Position numbers and translations under genes: made by a program. Below are positions 1 to 7,329 of a stretch of 39,354 bases of DNA, piece by piece. Below the pieces are notes generated by a model that saw nothing but the letters and a program-made list of their open reading frames with translations, was not told where the DNA came from and ran no database searches. Source of the DNA: CAYMAZ01 sp964526285 (lineage in GTDB: Bacteria; Bacteroidota; Bacteroidia; Bacteroidales; DTU049); NCBI GenBank assembly GCA_964526285.1, contig CAZGIW010000032.1:1-39354 (forward strand), in the 5' to 3' direction. How positions within the stretch are numbered: position 1 is the stretch's first letter; each line of letters begins with the position of its first letter.

Positions 1-17
1 TTTTTGTGTTTAAGCTA

Positions 18-25
18 CAAAGATA
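18..25 (-). promoter_or_regulatory. -7 box of a gene lying left of the window
   Basis: On the minus strand this reads TATCTTTG, a perfect match to the Bacteroidota -7 consensus TAnnTTTG. It points out of the window, so a minus-strand gene probably begins just left of base 1. Confidence 0.4.
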
Positions 26-90
26 ATAATTAATTTTTAAAGTTAGCACCATTACATCCAGAGGCAGGAGAATACCGGAAAAGAGCTTAT

Positions 91-690
91 TTGATGATGG
101 AGTTTATACAAACAGGACAAAAAAAAAGAGATTACTGGACTGATTTTGCACAAAAACTGGCTGCGCTTCACAAAAACAGTGCACAACAGTTTGGGCTTGA
201 CCACAATAACTACATCGGGTCATTGCCCCAATCAAACACCAAGCATGATACATGGGTTGAGTTTATGATTACTCAAAGATTTGAACCTTTGGTGAAGCAG
301 GCATTGGAGAGAGGCCTTCTTGAAAGAGATTTGACGATGATGTTTGATACATTATACTCAAAACTTGAGAATTTAATTCCCTATGAAAAACCGGCATTGC
401 TTCATGGTGATTTATGGCATGGCAATGTATTGACCGACAAGAACGGAGAAGTCTGTCTCGTTGATCCGTCAGTGCATTATGGTCATCGCGAGGTTGATCT
501 GGCATTTTCCACACTGTTCGGAGCATTTCCGGCTGAGTTTTATCAAGCCTATGATGAAGTTTTTCCATTGGAAAATGGATGGAGAGAGCGAATTGATTTG
601 TTCAACATATACCCTTTGCTGGTGCACCTGCTGCTTTTGGGCAAATCCTATTATCCGGAAGTGAAAAGTTCGGTGAAAAGATATTTATAA
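91..690 (+). CDS. Fructosamine kinase family protein, 5'-truncated
   Basis: This is the C-terminal two thirds of a fructosamine/ketosamine-3-kinase (FN3K family), which phosphorylates glycated amines so that the sugar adduct falls off. Visible family marks are HGDLWHGN (catalytic loop), DPSVHYGHREVDLA (metal-binding DP motif and the family-specific YGHRE stretch) and IGSLPQSN near residue 45. The family is about 290 residues and this frame has only 199, starting with TTG-ATG-ATG. The same frame stays open back to a stop at 31-33 and looks family-like from about base 43, but the N-terminal ATP-binding lobe (about 85-90 residues) is absent. The bases before 43 look like a promoter of a leftward gene. 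Without the nucleotide-binding lobe the product should be inactive, so this is probably a pseudogene or an assembly junction. Confidence 0.8.
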   Translation: MMMEFIQTGQKKRDYWTDFAQKLAALHKNSAQQFGLDHNNYIGSLPQSNTKHDTWVEFMITQRFEPLVKQALERGLLERDLTMMFDTLYSKLENLIPYEKPALLHGDLWHGNVLTDKNGEVCLVDPSVHYGHREVDLAFSTLFGAFPAEFYQAYDEVFPLENGWRERIDLFNIYPLLVHLLLLGKSYYPEVKSSVKRYL

Positions 691-720
691 AAAAAATGAG
701 AACCATTATTCTCATTTTTT
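691..720. terminator. Bidirectional terminator between the kinase fragment and tRNA-Met
   Basis: A perfect 12-bp inverted repeat (691-702 with 709-720) has a 6-base loop and A/T tracts on both sides, so it gives a U-run on either strand. It starts right after the stop codon of the plus-strand gene and lies one base beyond the 3' end of the minus-strand tRNA. Confidence 0.8.
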
Positions 721-721
721 G

Positions 722-795
722 TAGCGAGGACGAGAATTGAACTCGTGACCTCCGGGTTATGAATCCGACGCTCTAACCATCTGAGCTACCTCGCC
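722..795 (-). tRNA. tRNA-Met (anticodon CAU)
   Basis: The minus strand folds as a complete 74-base tRNA. The acceptor stem is GGCGAGG with CCTCGCT (a G-U pair at 1-72), there is a D-arm, the anticodon loop is TTCATAA, and the T-arm is ACGAG/TTCAATT/CTCGT. The discriminator is A and CCA is not encoded. CAU can be elongator Met, or Ile after lysidine modification; the overall sequence looks like the Bacteroidota elongator tRNA-Met. The innermost anticodon-stem pair is A-C. The gene is bounded by its own promoter and terminator. Confidence 0.92.
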
Positions 796-810
796 ATTGA
801 AATCGGGGTG

Positions 811-818
811 CAAAAATA
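811..818 (-). promoter_or_regulatory. -7 box for tRNA-Met
   Basis: It reads TATTTTTG on the minus strand and lies 15 bases upstream of the tRNA 5' end. The tRNA-Gln promoter at the right end of the window has the same 15-base spacing. Confidence 0.7.
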
Positions 819-859
819 CTAAAAAAATTAAATAACGTTAAAACCAATTGTATGTTTTA

Positions 860-1255
860 TTACAAAAAAAACAAAATACCTGGTAATGTCCATAATATCA
901 GCAGCAAAATTTTCTGTGAAGTTGATTGGAAAAAAGTTTTCCGATAAACACGCAAAACCCAGTAGAAACAAGCAAAACCAAGGCATAAGGGAACAACTAT
1001 TTCTGCAGCAAGAAACCGGTTTGCTGAAAACATCATGGCAACAGGTAACAAAAACATGGCAAATCTGCCTGTGAGTTTGAAAAAAACGGAAGCCTCATCT
1101 TTCACCCAGTAATGAAATCTGAAAAAATAAAGAGTGGACAGCACCGGTGCATAGATGAGTAAGGGCAAAAGCGTGAATGAAACCTTATAATAATTGAGAA
1201 CCAAAAGGAAGAAAAATATGCATTGCAATAGAACTTCTCTTTTCAGGTGCTTCAT
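860..1255 (-). CDS. Small polytopic membrane protein of unknown function
   Basis: The product has 131 residues starting MKHLKREVLL. It is very hydrophobic, with about four membrane spans (roughly residues 8-24, 26-45, 60-80 and 82-100, plus a hydrophobic C-terminal end IILLLILWTLPGILFFL-like). I recognise no domain. The open frame extends upstream to 1429, but that would run into ygiQ and begin on the wrong side of a promoter, so I chose the ATG at 1255, just below the minus-strand -7 box at 1276-1283. The gene is divergent from ygiQ and has no operon partner. It is probably an inner-membrane protein; nothing in the sequence gives its substrate or role. Confidence 0.6.
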   Translation of the reverse strand: MKHLKREVLLQCIFFFLLVLNYYKVSFTLLPLLIYAPVLSTLYFFRFHYWVKDEASVFFKLTGRFAMFLLPVAMMFSANRFLAAEIVVPLCLGFACFYWVLRVYRKTFFQSTSQKILLLILWTLPGILFFL

Positions 1256-1275
1256 CCGAATCTTTGATTTTGGTG

Positions 1276-1283
1276 CAAAAATA
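1276..1283 (-). promoter_or_regulatory. -7 box of the small membrane protein
   Basis: It reads TATTTTTG on the minus strand, 20 bases above the chosen ATG at 1255. It sits 11 bases from the opposing ygiQ -7 box, so the two promoters are packed back to back. Confidence 0.55.
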
Positions 1284-1294
1284 ATGAAAAAGCG

Positions 1295-1302
1295 TATCTT
1301 TG
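1295..1302 (+). promoter_or_regulatory. -7 box of ygiQ
   Basis: This is TATCTTTG, 19 bases before the ygiQ ATG. A TTTG at 1269-1272 lies at about the spacing expected for the -33 element. Confidence 0.65.
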
Positions 1303-1321
1303 TATGTGAGTTTAAAAAAAA

Positions 1322-3070
1322 ATGAAGGAAACACTGACATTTATTCCTGCTACAGTTGATGAAATGAAAGCACGGGGAATTGAAAGACCCGACATTGTCA
1401 TTGTCAGCGGTGATGCCTATGTGGATCATCCTGCATTCGGCACTGCCGTTATGGCTCGTTTGGCTGAATATTGCGGAATGAATGTGGTAGTGCTTGCTCA
1501 GCCCAACTGGAGAGATGATTTGCGTGATTTTAAAAAATTTGGCAAACCGGTGTATTTCTTTGGTGTAACGGCTGGCTGCATGGATTCAATGGTCAATCAT
1601 TATACTGCACGCAAACGAATTCGCTCAGAGGATGCATATACTCCGGGTGGAAAGGCAGGATTCAGGCCTGATTATGCAAGTATTGAATATACCCGCATTC
1701 TTAAAAAACTGTATCCTGATGTTCCGGTTGTGCTGGGCGGTATTGAAGCTTCGTTACGCAGACTGACACATTACGATTACTGGTCAGATTCATTAAAAAC
1801 CTCTGTTTTATTGGAAAGCGGGGCTGATATGATTTTATATGGGATGGCCGAAAGGGCTTTTGTGACCATAATTAAAAAACTTCAGGAGGGAATGGAGTTT
1901 GATAAACTGAAGGATGTTCCCCAGACAGTGCTTGCTTGCAACAGCCATTTTGAAAAATTACCCGGGGATGTATTTCTTCCTTCTCATGAAGATTGTGTCA
2001 GGAAGAAAGAAGTATTTGCTGCCATGTTTGCTCAGCTTGAGAAGGAAAACTCTGCAATGATACAAAACAGGATAGTTCAGAAAACCGGAAATAAGCAGAT
2101 TATTGTAAATCCCCATTTTCCTCCGCCCACAGCAGAAGAAACTGATTTGTCATTCGATCTTCCATATACCAGACTTCCACATCCCAGATATAAAAGCAAA
2201 CCTCCCATACCCGCTTTTGAGATGATTAAACACTCGGTTACCATTCACAGGGGTTGTTTCGGTGGTTGTGCTTTTTGCGCCATCAATGTTCATCAGGGAA
2301 AATTCATTGCTTCGCGAAGCGAACAATCTGTTTTGCGTGAATTGAAGAAAATTGCCAGTTCAGAAGATTTCAGGGGACATATCACAGATTTGGGCGGACC
2401 ATCTGCAAATATGTATCAAATGAAAGGAAAAGATATGAAACAGTGTGAGCGGTGTCATCGCCCATCCTGTCTTTTTCCGGAAATTTGTCAAAATCTTTGC
2501 TATGACCATCATCCCCTGTTGAATATGTATGAAAAAGCCGCTCAAACTGAAGGAGTCAAGCTAATTACAATCGGCAGTGGAATTCGTTATGACATGTTGG
2601 TTGAAAGAGATTCAAAAACGGACAAAACCTATGGTTTATCCAAATACTCAAAAGTTTTGATTAAGAACCATATTTCAGGCAGGCTGAAGGTTGCCCCTGA
2701 GCATCTGACAGAAGAAGTGTTGAAAATTATGAGAAAGCCTTCCTTTGATAAGTTCAGGGCATTCCACAGGGTGTTTCAGAAAATTAAGGACGAGGAAAGA
2801 ATGAAACACGAGCTTGTCATTTATCTGATTTCCAACCATCCGGGCAGTGAGGATGATGATATGAAAATGCTGGCAAAAGTAACAAATGCAATGGGATACA
2901 GGGCTGAAACTGTTCAGGATTTCACCCCCACACCAATGACCTTATCTTCGGTGATATGGTACACAGGGATACATCCTTACACCGGTAAAACAATAAAGTC
3001 AATGCAATATTCCGGAAGAAACAAAACACAAAAGGATTGGATTGTAAAAAACAAAAGAAAGAAAAAATAG
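1322..3070 (+). CDS. ygiQ: YgiQ family radical SAM protein
   Basis: The product has 582 residues. An N-terminal YgiQ-type domain (about 1-290) carries conserved stretches such as VSGDAYVDHPAFG and EASLRRLTHYDYWSD. The radical SAM core follows, with the 4Fe-4S cysteines in CFGGCAFC (C312, C316, C319), then a Cys-rich stretch near 375-395. The C-terminal part holds KVAPEHL and FTPTPMTLS. The YgiQ reaction is not established. E. coli YgiQ is longer, and the extra C-terminal region is largely absent here, replaced by a short Lys-rich tail. The gene has its own promoter and stands alone, convergent with the coiled-coil gene 21 bases away. Confidence 0.92.
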   Translation: MKETLTFIPATVDEMKARGIERPDIVIVSGDAYVDHPAFGTAVMARLAEYCGMNVVVLAQPNWRDDLRDFKKFGKPVYFFGVTAGCMDSMVNHYTARKRIRSEDAYTPGGKAGFRPDYASIEYTRILKKLYPDVPVVLGGIEASLRRLTHYDYWSDSLKTSVLLESGADMILYGMAERAFVTIIKKLQEGMEFDKLKDVPQTVLACNSHFEKLPGDVFLPSHEDCVRKKEVFAAMFAQLEKENSAMIQNRIVQKTGNKQIIVNPHFPPPTAEETDLSFDLPYTRLPHPRYKSKPPIPAFEMIKHSVTIHRGCFGGCAFCAINVHQGKFIASRSEQSVLRELKKIASSEDFRGHITDLGGPSANMYQMKGKDMKQCERCHRPSCLFPEICQNLCYDHHPLLNMYEKAAQTEGVKLITIGSGIRYDMLVERDSKTDKTYGLSKYSKVLIKNHISGRLKVAPEHLTEEVLKIMRKPSFDKFRAFHRVFQKIKDEERMKHELVIYLISNHPGSEDDDMKMLAKVTNAMGYRAETVQDFTPTPMTLSSVIWYTGIHPYTGKTIKSMQYSGRNKTQKDWIVKNKRKKK

Positions 3071-3091
3071 GTTTATTAAAAAGAGAACCTG

Positions 3092-4414
3092 CTATATGTT
3101 TTCTGCTTTCATGGCCTCGTCAAACATAATATGACTGCGTGTGTTTATCCATGTGTTTTCCGGACTGAGTGTCTGCTCCACATACATGCTAAACAAACGA
3201 ACCTCTTTGTTTGATAATTTGCCAGCTATCTGAATTGTGCTTTCTCTGTAATTGCGTTTTATCCACTTTGACTTTGTGTTGTCTTCCCAGCCTTCTTCAA
3301 ACTTTGTTTCCCAGTTTTTAACAACTGCAGATTTGAGTATTTCCACACCAGGCTTTTTTTGCTTCAAAACTTCAAAAGCACATTCTTTCAGTGATTTGCC
3401 TTCTTCAGAATCCATAACCTCTGCTTTCATCCTCGTACGTGATGCTCTGACTTCTTTGCGTTCTTCGTTCAGTTCATAAAGAGAATTGTACGCACTCATC
3501 ATGTCGTTGTATGTCTGCATATTTTCAACACATACATCTCTCATTTCTTCAATGCTGCTCAAAATGGAAGATAATTCAGTCTGGCCTGTAAATCCGGGCA
3601 TTTTTGATTCATCATTTTGCCAGTCTTTGTCATTCTGTAGCTGTTGCATGTGCTGACCGATTCTCCCTGTTATTTGTGAAGCCATTTCATTGGTGGTGTT
3701 CATATAGTTGGAAATGAAAGACTCCACTCGTCGTTTCACATCTTCAACCATGCTATGAAGAGTCATGTCAGGTTCCATTGAAAACTCAATCTTCATGTAT
3801 TCATTGACCAGTTGAACTGCTTTTTTGCATGAATTTATGTGAGCTGATAAGTCAATCACATTGTGGGGAGTACCGTCAAAATATCCAATCTCACGAAACT
3901 TTTGTCTCCATTGTTCGCACAATTGATCATGTTCAGCCTGCTTGCCAGCATTTGCAGCCTTTTCTGCTTCTGTCTTTTGATTCTTAATATGGGCCTCTTT
4001 TTCCATGGTTTCTATCTGGCTGCTAAGTTCTTTCACCACAGGTAAATCATTATACAAACCTGAAAATCTGGAATAAAAATTTTCCATTTCTCTTTTGGCA
4101 TATTCAAGATTATTGTTGTTTACACTTTCTTTTATGCGTTGCAACTGAGCATTAACCTCAAAGGGCAATTCATCACTGCCACCTTCGCGTGTTTTAACTC
4201 CTTTCTTTTCAAGGTCTTTTCTTATTTTTTCAATTTTAGTGAACAAAGATTTCACCTGAAAATCATCAGGATTAAGCTTTTGAAGTTCAGCATATACTGC
4301 ATCTGCTTTGTTAAGAAGATCAACGGCTTCCTGATTTTTTCCGCTAAACATATTACGCTCTGCCGTTCTAATAAAACCCTGAGCTTCCTGGAGTTGTTGT
4401 TTTATATCTGCCAT
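3092..4414 (-). CDS. Helical, coiled-coil-rich protein of unknown function
   Basis: The product has 440 residues starting MADIKQQLQEAQ. It has no signal peptide or membrane span, so it is probably cytoplasmic. The first 60 residues look like a helical repeat of TPR type (FIRTAERNMFSGKNQEAVDLL). Long charged helices follow (about 45-170 and 265-355) with heptad-like spacing. The C-terminal third (NWETKFEEGWEDNTKSKW onward) looks globular. The frame is open up to 4525, but that extension overlaps the small basic ORF at 4416-4574, whose stop lies one base before this ATG, so I start at 4414. That arrangement suggests translational coupling. The gene follows, after a separate promoter, the DUF350 and transglutaminase-like pair. 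I do not recognise the family. Confidence 0.7.
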   Translation of the reverse strand: MADIKQQLQEAQGFIRTAERNMFSGKNQEAVDLLNKADAVYAELQKLNPDDFQVKSLFTKIEKIRKDLEKKGVKTREGGSDELPFEVNAQLQRIKESVNNNNLEYAKREMENFYSRFSGLYNDLPVVKELSSQIETMEKEAHIKNQKTEAEKAANAGKQAEHDQLCEQWRQKFREIGYFDGTPHNVIDLSAHINSCKKAVQLVNEYMKIEFSMEPDMTLHSMVEDVKRRVESFISNYMNTTNEMASQITGRIGQHMQQLQNDKDWQNDESKMPGFTGQTELSSILSSIEEMRDVCVENMQTYNDMMSAYNSLYELNEERKEVRASRTRMKAEVMDSEEGKSLKECAFEVLKQKKPGVEILKSAVVKNWETKFEEGWEDNTKSKWIKRNYRESTIQIAGKLSNKEVRLFSMYVEQTLSPENTWINTRSHIMFDEAMKAENI

Positions 4415-4415
4415 C

Positions 4416-4574
4416 TTATTGTTGCTTTTGTTGTTCTTCCAATTGTTGTTTTTGTTCCTTTTTTTGTTTTGCGCGATTTCTCTCCCTTTTAATAGTGTTT
4501 GCTGTGTGGCGTGTTGAACTGGCAAGTCCCAGAATACTGCGAATTTGCCATAAAATTTGTGAAATTACATTCAT
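4416..4574 (-). CDS. Small basic ORF coupled to the coiled-coil gene
   Basis: This frame encodes 52 residues. An N-terminal amphipathic or hydrophobic segment (MNVISQILWQIRSILGLA) is followed by a strongly charged Lys/Arg/Gln/Glu tail. Its TAA is separated by a single base from the ATG of the coiled-coil protein, and its ATG lies 36 bases below the only -7 box in the area, so it is the first frame on that transcript. It may be a real small protein (membrane-associated helix plus basic tail) or a leader ORF controlling translation of the next gene. An indel joining it to the next gene cannot be excluded. No family is recognised. Confidence 0.45.
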   Translation of the reverse strand: MNVISQILWQIRSILGLASSTRHTANTIKRERNRAKQKKEQKQQLEEQQKQQ

Positions 4575-4610
4575 AATGTTATTGTGTTTAGTTTGCAGTT
4601 TTAAAAAACA

Positions 4611-4618
4611 CAAAAATA
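4611..4618 (-). promoter_or_regulatory. -7 box of the small-ORF/coiled-coil transcript
   Basis: It reads TATTTTTG on the minus strand. The start of the longer open frame (4613) would fall inside this box, which supports the ATG at 4574. Confidence 0.55.
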
Positions 4619-4639
4619 ATCACTGTAAAAAAATACTGT

Positions 4640-4657
4640 ATCAGTAATAATACTGAT
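4640..4657 (-). terminator. Hairpin after the DUF350 transcription unit
   Basis: A perfect 7-bp inverted repeat (ATCAGTA/TACTGAT) has a 4-base loop. On the minus strand a T-run follows about five bases later; on the plus strand a short T-run follows directly. It lies between the DUF350 gene and the next minus-strand promoter, where a terminator is expected. The stem is short and AT-rich, so this call is weak. Confidence 0.4.
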
Positions 4658-4753
4658 TTTTCATAGCAACATAAAGAATTTTGCAAAAGATTAAAACAAG
4701 ATCATCCCTTGAGAAATTCTTCAGGGAGGAATTGTTGTTTAATTGATTGGATA

Positions 4754-5281
4754 TTACATCCCGAACCCCGGAATTTCCGGATAGGGAATAAGCGCTTCAA
4801 TGAGCATCCCGATACTTGGTTTTGCCAAAAGAGCCACAACAATAATCATGGCACTCATAATGATTGAAACAGCAACATTTCCTTTGCTAATTTCTTCAAA
4901 TTCATCAACTGATGCTGTAAGCAGATCAAACACCTTGATTGCGGTATAAACAACAAGGATTGTAGCAACAAATGCAATCAGCAGGAATATTCCAATTGAC
5001 TTCAAATAACTAAGCAGAAACATAAAGGGTTGCAGATGTGTTTTCATCAGAATTTGCGCTGTGGCAACAGCAGGTTCAAAAATTCCTGACATAATATAAC
5101 CTACAGTAAACATAATTGCTGCAGTAAAAATTCCCAGGGCAACATTATTGTTCTCAACGGGGAGCTTTTTTCTTTTAAATATTTGTCTTACGATGACGTA
5201 AGTAAGGTACAAAAATATCACTCCGACGATGAGAGCCAGAAGCATGTGTACTGATGCGAGTGTGAAAAATTTTACTTTCAT
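4754..5281 (-). CDS. DUF350 domain-containing membrane protein
   Basis: The product has 175 residues and four predicted membrane spans (about 12-31, 47-70, 92-115 and 136-160). It shows the internal duplication typical of DUF350: NNVALGIFTAAIMFTVG near residue 45 and KGNVAVSIIMSAMIIV near residue 132, each pairing an N-(V/A)-A motif with a hydrophobic helix. The function of DUF350 is unknown; members occur in envelope-stress-type gene neighbourhoods. It follows the transglutaminase-like gene by five bases, so the two are surely co-transcribed. An inner-membrane partner of that protein is the obvious inference. Confidence 0.75.
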   Translation of the reverse strand: MKVKFFTLASVHMLLALIVGVIFLYLTYVIVRQIFKRKKLPVENNNVALGIFTAAIMFTVGYIMSGIFEPAVATAQILMKTHLQPFMFLLSYLKSIGIFLLIAFVATILVVYTAIKVFDLLTASVDEFEEISKGNVAVSIIMSAMIIVVALLAKPSIGMLIEALIPYPEIPGFGM

Positions 5282-5286
5282 ATGAT

Positions 5287-6378
5287 TTATGGTTTATTCA
5301 TTAATGCAAATTCCCAAAAATTGGTGTTTCCCATACCGGTTGGCATTTCTCCGGGAGAAAAACCTTCGGCTGTGGTTTCCCAAAGGTAATATTTTTTCCC
5401 GTTTCTCATCAGGTGAATCCCTGATGCACGGGTATTGATTGCAAGCACGGCATGGCTATAGTGTTCACTTACCAAAACTGCCACATCATAACCAAAATGG
5501 CTGAGAATAATATACAAAAATACCGCTCTGGTATCACAGTCCCCAAGTTGAGTGTACAAAAATTCAATGGGAGAATGAACTCCGTAGTGAATGATGTTGC
5601 CATAACATGGACTCTGCATCTCTTCACAAAGCTCAACAACATCAGGATGATCACAGGGAGCAGATGCAATGTAGCAATATGGAATTGACTGTACAGAACT
5701 CACTACCATATTGGCAAATTCATTTTGATTCAGCCTTTTTGCTTTTCCGATGCTATCATACATATCAATGACAGGGCGAAGATAATGATAATCATGAAGA
5801 ACAAGTTCAAGATAAACATCACCCCAGTATCCCTGTTCCAGATAAATGTCAGCCCTGTTACGTGATGCTTTGTTATAAGATGATTCCGAAACACGAAACT
5901 GTCCTGAGTATGTTTTTCCACGTGTATCTTCCCAGCTTCTTGCATGTTTTACATAATTGTCTCTGCGAACAAGCTGACTGTCAATAGTATTTCCATTGAT
6001 AATGGTATATGTATATGCATCAGCACGATAGCTGGAAGTTTCACAATTGGGATCATAAAAAACAACATCGTCATCCTGTAAAGAGCTTGAAAAATCAAGT
6101 CCTGAAATTGCTATCCAAACAAGCATAATAAAAGAAAATGTAAGAATTACTGACAGCAATATTCCGGAAATAATATTCAGGGTTTTTCTTTTCTTTCGAA
6201 TCATAAGAATAATGAAAAGAATAACAAATGCAACAAGTACCGGAATAAATATGGCAGGCCATAAAACAGCAAGAATCAGAAGTGCAACACCAGCAATGAG
6301 ATTGAGCACAAGCGATATGCATCCCAGACAACCTCTTTTGCGTTTTCCTGTTTGTGGTTCAGTTTGAAAAGGCTCCAT
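5287..6378 (-). CDS. Membrane-anchored transglutaminase-like protein
   Basis: The product has 363 residues from MEPFQTEPQ. A basic cytoplasmic N-terminus precedes three hydrophobic spans (about 20-39, 40-59 and 68-91). A roughly 270-residue soluble domain, probably periplasmic, follows. Its C-terminal part has a papain/transglutaminase-like arrangement: Cys281 in GDCDTRAVFLY, His309 in HYSHAVLAI and a third polar position in YYLWETTAEG, where Glu334 stands in the usual Asp place. Further cysteines lie at about 235-258. The open frame starts at 6411, but that codon lies inside the -7 box at 6409-6416, so the ATG at 6378 is used. The protein may cut or crosslink peptides at the envelope; the substrate is unknown. 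It heads an operon with the DUF350 protein. Confidence 0.7.
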   Translation of the reverse strand: MEPFQTEPQTGKRKRGCLGCISLVLNLIAGVALLILAVLWPAIFIPVLVAFVILFIILMIRKKRKTLNIISGILLSVILTFSFIMLVWIAISGLDFSSSLQDDDVVFYDPNCETSSYRADAYTYTIINGNTIDSQLVRRDNYVKHARSWEDTRGKTYSGQFRVSESSYNKASRNRADIYLEQGYWGDVYLELVLHDYHYLRPVIDMYDSIGKAKRLNQNEFANMVVSSVQSIPYCYIASAPCDHPDVVELCEEMQSPCYGNIIHYGVHSPIEFLYTQLGDCDTRAVFLYIILSHFGYDVAVLVSEHYSHAVLAINTRASGIHLMRNGKKYYLWETTAEGFSPGEMPTGMGNTNFWEFALMNKP

Positions 6379-6408
6379 GCACGATTGTTTTTTTTGTTGA
6401 AGTAATTG

Positions 6409-6416
6409 CAAACTTA
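6409..6416 (-). promoter_or_regulatory. -7 box of the transglutaminase-like/DUF350 operon
   Basis: It reads TAAGTTTG on the minus strand, 30 bases above the chosen ATG at 6378, and is divergent from deoC. Confidence 0.55.
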
Positions 6417-6450
6417 ATCGAAAAAACTGAAATCGTAAAAAAAAAAGATT

Positions 6451-6458
6451 TAATTTCG
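6451..6458 (+). promoter_or_regulatory. Probable -7 box of deoC
   Basis: This is TAATTTCG, one mismatch from TAnnTTTG, 16 bases before the deoC ATG. No clear -33 element is seen. Confidence 0.4.
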
Positions 6459-6474
6459 TAAAAAAAATATAATT

Positions 6475-7308
6475 ATGAATGGGATTGAAAACATAAAAAC
6501 ACTTACACTAGAAGCCATCGAGAAAGAAAAACAATCAGGATTCAGCAAACAAAATGTGCTAAAACAAATACTTGGGATGATGGACCTGACTACGCTTGAA
6601 GGAAACGATAACAATGAAAAAGTGAAACAACTTTGCAGAAAAGCGATTTCACTAAAACATGCCGGAGTGGGTGTTGACTCTACTGCAGCTATTTGTGTTT
6701 ATCCTGTTTTTGTCTCAACGGCAAAAGACATGCTGCAGTCTACAGATGTAAAAATTGCTGCAGTAGCCGGAGGATTTCCTTCAGGACAAATGCCCCTTCA
6801 TCTTCGTGTGGCTGAAGTTGAGTGGACTGTAAAACAAGGTGCCGATGAAATTGACATGGTCATCTCCAGGGGGAAAATGCTTGAAGGAGATGTGGGTTTT
6901 GTCAAACAGGAAGTGGAAGAACATAAAAAAGCTTGTGGCAAAGCACATTTAAAAGTGATTCTGGAAACCGGCGAATTGGCAGATAGTGAACTTATCAGAT
7001 CTGCATCAGAAATTGCTATTGAAGCAGGTGCTGACTTCATAAAAACATCTACAGGAAAGGTGCAGCCCGCAGCCACTCTTGAAGCTTCGTGGATAATGCT
7101 ACACGTTATCAAAAACCATTTTGACAAAACAGGTATAAAAATTGGCTTTAAACCTGCCGGAGGAATTGCTACAGCAGATGATGCAATCAGTTTTTATATG
7201 CTTGTGAAACATATTGTAGGAAAAGACTGGCTAACTCCTGAATTATTCAGATACGGAGCAAGCCGTTTGTTTGACAGTGTGGTTCAGTCACTAAATGATA
7301 TTGATTAA
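6475..7308 (+). CDS. deoC: Deoxyribose-phosphate aldolase
   Basis: The enzyme cleaves 2-deoxyribose-5-phosphate to glyceraldehyde-3-phosphate and acetaldehyde, the last step of deoxynucleoside breakdown. The product has 277 residues, close to the E. coli enzyme's 259. The Schiff-base lysine is K160 in LKVILETGEL, the second catalytic lysine is K190 in FIKTSTGK, and the acidic residue lies in EIDMVIS (D127). KPAGGI near residue 225 is the phosphate-binding loop of the TIM barrel. The gene is monocistronic here, divergent from the transglutaminase-like operon and convergent with the T9SS cargo gene. Confidence 0.95.
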   Translation: MNGIENIKTLTLEAIEKEKQSGFSKQNVLKQILGMMDLTTLEGNDNNEKVKQLCRKAISLKHAGVGVDSTAAICVYPVFVSTAKDMLQSTDVKIAAVAGGFPSGQMPLHLRVAEVEWTVKQGADEIDMVISRGKMLEGDVGFVKQEVEEHKKACGKAHLKVILETGELADSELIRSASEIAIEAGADFIKTSTGKVQPAATLEASWIMLHVIKNHFDKTGIKIGFKPAGGIATADDAISFYMLVKHIVGKDWLTPELFRYGASRLFDSVVQSLNDID

Positions 7309-7329
7309 TAAAAAAGATTATTTATTACT

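Noticed and set aside
4415..4525. 37-codon N-terminal extension of the coiled-coil protein
   Set aside because: It is Asn/Lys-rich, low in complexity, overlaps the small ORF that follows the promoter, and lacks its own start context.
4715..4733. 8-bp hairpin just after the DUF350 stop
   Set aside because: It contains a G-T pair, has a 3-base loop and no T-run on the minus strand.
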